Source of the DNA: Acephala macrosclerotiorum
Lineage: Eukaryota > Ascomycota > Leotiomycetes > Helotiales > Mollisiaceae
DNA: 11,912 nucleotides
Assembly: GCA_014904845.1 (NCBI GenBank)
Contig: MU119892.1
Span: forward strand, 1-11,912
Direction: 5' to 3'
Part shown: in pieces, positions 10,100 through 11,912 of the stretch
How positions within the stretch are numbered: the first letter of the stretch is position 1
How the letters are laid out: the number at the start of each line of letters is the position of its first letter
Translations under genes and position numbers: made by a program
The notes under the pieces: generated by a model
Seen by the model: only the letters and a program-made list of their open reading frames with translations
Databases searched by the model: none
Told to the model about the DNA's origin: nothing

Positions 10100-10123
10100 T
10101 CTCGTAAAAATACTTTTACGAGA
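10100..10123. repeat. 10-bp perfect hairpin CTCGTAAAA/TTTTACGAG
   Basis: TCTCGTAAAA (10100-10109) pairs with TTTTACGAGA (10114-10123) over ten perfect pairs around the loop ATAC. It lies 31 bases after the larger hairpin ends and uses the same ACGAG/CTCGT word. Two stable stems this close, in an island that kept its C and G, are less easily dismissed than the A/T hairpins. Confidence 0.65.
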
Positions 10124-10215
10124 AATTATAAAATTTTTAATAAATATTTACTTTAAAACGATTACAAAATATAATATTTTTATTAAATTAATTTAATTGT
10201 TTTCGCAATTATTAA

Positions 10216-10690
10216 ATTAAAATTTTTCAAATTTTTAAAATATATATTTTTTATTTTATTTTTTTTATTTATTTATTAAAATAATTAAATTTATTTATAT
10301 AATTCTATTATTGTTATTTAATTTTTACAAATATAAATATTATTATATATTTAATATTAAAAATTTCGAATATAATAAATATATTCGAATTGTTAATTCA
10401 ATTTTTATAAAGTTTTTAATAGTTTTTAATAGAAATTTTAATCGATTTATTCGAATTTTCTAATTAATATTTTATTAATTAATATATTTTATTTAATTTA
10501 TCGTTATTTAATTTATTAAAATTTTATATTTCGAATTTTTTTTCAATTTCAAATTTCGACGTATTTTAATTGAAAAAATTTACTGAGCAATATATTTATA
10601 ATATTAATATATTTTGACAAAAATTACGACGATAATAATAATATATAATAAATATAATATTTATTAAATATAAAATTTTTTTTAATTTTT
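10216..10690. other. Moderately decayed non-coding DNA
   Basis: No gene, RNA fold or clear repeat is seen. C and G outside CpG are more common than in the desert, for example ACTGAGCA near 10582 and TTGACA near 10614. The nearly repeated words AGTTTTTAATAG around 10411-10431 are a short tandem pair. The stretch ends where the right copy of the long direct repeat begins. Confidence 0.6.
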
Positions 10691-10701
10691 ATATTATTTT
10701 A

Positions 10702-11351
10702 AATAATATATAATATATTAATTTGAAATTATTAAAATCGTAAAAATAAAATGTTTTTATAATAAAAAAAATTGAATTGTAATAATTAAAAAATAGATTT
10801 ATTTATATTCGCGAAATTCGATATTATTAATACGATTTAATTGTAGAATAATCGTAAATTAATTCGATACTATTAATCGAGAATTTGAAAACTTTCGAAT
10901 ATTATTAAACGTTTTTTCGAAGAAATTATATAATTTTCTAAATATTAATACTATAAATATAAAAAATTGATAAAACGATTTTTAATATTTAAATTTTTTT
11001 AAATATTTTAATTTCGAGTTTTTTGTATATTTGATTATTGAAATATTTATCGTATAAAATAAAAATAAAAATTATTATTCGAGTATTTTATATTTTTATA
11101 TAATATTAAATAAATTGTTTTTTAATTATAACGATATAATATGTAATAATTTATATTAATTATTCGTTAAATATATATATTTTTATTTAGTTTTTTATTT
11201 TATTATTTAATTATTTATTTTATAATAATAAATTTATTAATTAATTATTTTATTTATTTATTTTTATTTCGATTTTCAATTGTAATATTTGTATAATTAT
11301 TTTATATTAATAAATATTTTTTATAAATTGTTTAATTATTATAATTTTTTT
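10702..11351 (+). repeat. Long direct repeat, right (better preserved) copy
   Basis: This is the partner of 11-470 in the same orientation, 10.69 to 10.90 kb downstream depending on the block. It is longer than the left copy because it holds about 69 bp (10831-10899) and about 126 net bp (11165-11305) that the left lacks. In the ungapped core (10900-11164) it has eleven C or G outside CpG, of which ten are A or T in the left copy, and seven CpG, of which three are intact in the left. A near-repeat inside it, ATTCGATATTATTAA (near 10816) and ATTCGATACTATTAA (near 10862), flanks part of the segment missing on the left, so a deletion helped by short repeats is plausible. No reading frame or TG...CA terminus is recognisable. 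It may be an LTR, another dispersed repeat or a duplication end. Confidence 0.9.
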
Positions 11352-11487
11352 ATTTTTTTTTTATTTTTTTTTAATATAAATTATATTTTTTTGTTTTTAT
11401 TATTAATATAAACTTTTTTTTTTTTCTTTTTTATTACAATGAAACAATTTCGTCGTTAATTCAAAAATTAATAATTAATTATTATCA

Positions 11488-11546
11488 ATCGTCGTTTTTA
11501 TTCGTTGATTATAAAATCGAAACGAAAATAAAAACAATTTTCGATT
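11488..11546. repeat. Imperfect inverted repeat
   Basis: CGTCGTTTTTATTCGTT near 11492-11508 is approximately the reverse complement of AACGAAAATAAAAACAATTTTCG near 11521-11543, with small gaps. It includes several CpG on both arms, which makes it less likely to be accidental, but the pairing needs bulges and I did not compute an energy. Confidence 0.35.
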
Positions 11547-11557
11547 TTCGATTTTCG
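11537..11557. repeat. Three perfect ATTTTCG units
   Basis: Three exact 7-bp units in tandem, each with a CpG. Every CpG is intact, so the array is young or the sites are spared from decay. Confidence 0.8.
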
Positions 11558-11687
11558 AATATTATTAATAAATATATTTTTATTTTTATTACAAAATAAA
11601 TTAATCAGTTTATAATTTCTTTTTTTATTATTTGTTTTATTATTACGAGAGTTTCAATATATAATACAATCAAAAAATGTAATATTA

Positions 11688-11742
11688 AATCGATAAAAAA
11701 TAAATATATAAAAATTATAAAATGAAAATATTTTTATCGATT
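11688..11742. repeat. 12-bp perfect inverted repeat
   Basis: AATCGATAAAAA (11688-11699) is the reverse complement of 11731-11742, with a 31-base A/T spacer. Each arm contains ATCGAT. It may be a small foldback or chance. Confidence 0.45.
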
Positions 11743-11763
11743 AAAAAAACTAGTAATTGATTA

Positions 11764-11912
11764 TTTTCGAATTTTTAAATTTTTATTTTTCAATATTTTA
11801 AACGTTTTATTTTCGAATTATTAAAAAATATATTTTTATTTTTACTTCGAAATATATTAATTACAATTAATTGTTTATTTTCGAATTTTAATTGTTTTGT
11901 TTTCGAATTATT
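11764..11912. repeat. Recurring TTTTCGAATT, ending in a 21/22-bp tandem
   Basis: The exact 10-mer TTTTCGAATT occurs at 11764-11773, 11810-11819, 11878-11887 and 11900-11909. The last two lie in a tandem pair of about 21-22 bp (11870-11890 and 11891-11912) that starts ATTGTTT and runs off the window end. The word is nearly palindromic (TTCGAA core). It may be the start of a larger tandem array continuing beyond the window. Confidence 0.6.

Larger units (their letters stand above)
9990..10215. other. Less decayed island 2, start of the milder right flank
   Basis: Near 9990-10010 the sequence changes from desert to DNA with many non-CpG C and G: CTCG, GCAA, GAGTC, ACTCG, GATACA and TTTGTTTCGC all appear within about 130 bp. 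CG-containing words such as CTCGT/ACGAG and TCGCAA recur and form the two hairpins listed below. No reading frame or tRNA fold is seen. From here to the window end G+C stays higher than in the desert (38 of 240 bases in 10801-11040). The island may be the edge of a younger insertion or a structured non-coding element. Confidence 0.55.
11352..11912. other. Milder right flank with TTTTCGA words, no gene
   Basis: The stretch starts with long T runs and continues with many TTTTCGA words, CGTCG, GATCG-like and ACGAG words. A short frame starting ATG at about 11450 closes after six codons and is not a gene. About 11552-11605 resembles 11810-11862 (a TTTTCGAAT start, a shared TATATTTTTATTTTTA core and an ATTAAT end), suggesting a degenerate repeat about 258 bp apart. 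Short repeats inside it are listed separately. Confidence 0.55.

Noticed and set aside
11450..11470. Short reading frame starting ATGAAACAATTTCGTCG
   Set aside because: It ends at TAA after six codons, with no sign of splicing or a conserved peptide.
1..11912. Bisulfite or enzymatic conversion artefact, since C remains only as CpG
   Set aside because: Conversion removes C on one strand only and would leave normal G levels on that strand. Here G is as rare as C and also confined to CpG, so both strands are affected.
1..11912. Classical RIP index (TpA/ApT) as evidence for a fungus
   Set aside because: In a sequence made almost only of A and T, TA and AT steps must alternate and their ratio is forced near 1, so the index says nothing here. 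The leftover non-CpG C and G in 6001-6600 are all CA or TG, which is not what strong CpA targeting alone would leave.
1..11912. Mitochondrial or plastid intergenic DNA, or an Apicomplexan genome
   Set aside because: Yeast-type mitochondrial spacers are AT-rich but carry GC-rich clusters, and no tRNA or mitochondrial gene appears in 12 kb. Plasmodium-type spacers are not known for CpG being almost the only C context. Not formally excluded.

Overview
This 11.9-kb window is almost pure A+T, and I find no gene in it. There is no open reading frame with recognisable protein content, and no tRNA, rRNA, CRISPR array or bacterial-style promoter. Its main feature is the distribution of the few C and G bases. 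In the hand-counted block 6001-6600 there are 12 C and 15 G (4.5% G+C), and 11 of the 12 C lie in CpG. That is roughly 35-40 times the CpG count expected from base composition. Both strands are affected equally, and CC, GG and GC dinucleotides are nearly absent.

The likely source is non-coding nuclear DNA of a eukaryote with strong G/C-to-A/T decay that spares CpG. An AT-rich insect genome (for example a hymenopteran such as a bee, where AT-rich DNA is known to be relatively rich in CpG) fits best by general look. A fungal AT-rich compartment shaped by an RIP-like process is the main alternative. No gene is present to settle the taxon.

Layout: 1-16 is a (TAA)n run at the window edge. About 11-470 is the left copy of a long direct repeat. 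About 480-1680 is featureless AT desert. About 1680-2040 is a less decayed island with short inverted repeats and most of the GpC in the window. About 2050-9990 is the main AT desert, holding a perfect (AAT)24 microsatellite (2885-2956), a 36-bp dispersed repeat (2439-2474 and 9170-9205), and a few short tandem repeats and palindromes. From about 9,990 to the right end the DNA is milder, about 16% G+C in the hand-counted part 10801-11040. This part holds two hairpins (10011-10068, 10100-10123), the right copy of the long direct repeat (about 10702-11351), and a zone of TTTTCGAATT-type repeats running off the window end.

The strongest result is the long direct repeat pair about 10.7-10.9 kb apart. 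Over its ungapped core (125-389 against 10900-11164) I count 18 differences in 265 positions. In 16 of them the right copy has G/C and the left has A/T, in 2 both are A/T, and in none is the reverse true. The left copy looks like a more decayed version of the right, so the pair records the mutation process directly. The pair may be old LTRs, copies of one dispersed repeat, or ends of a segmental duplication; the sequence alone does not decide.
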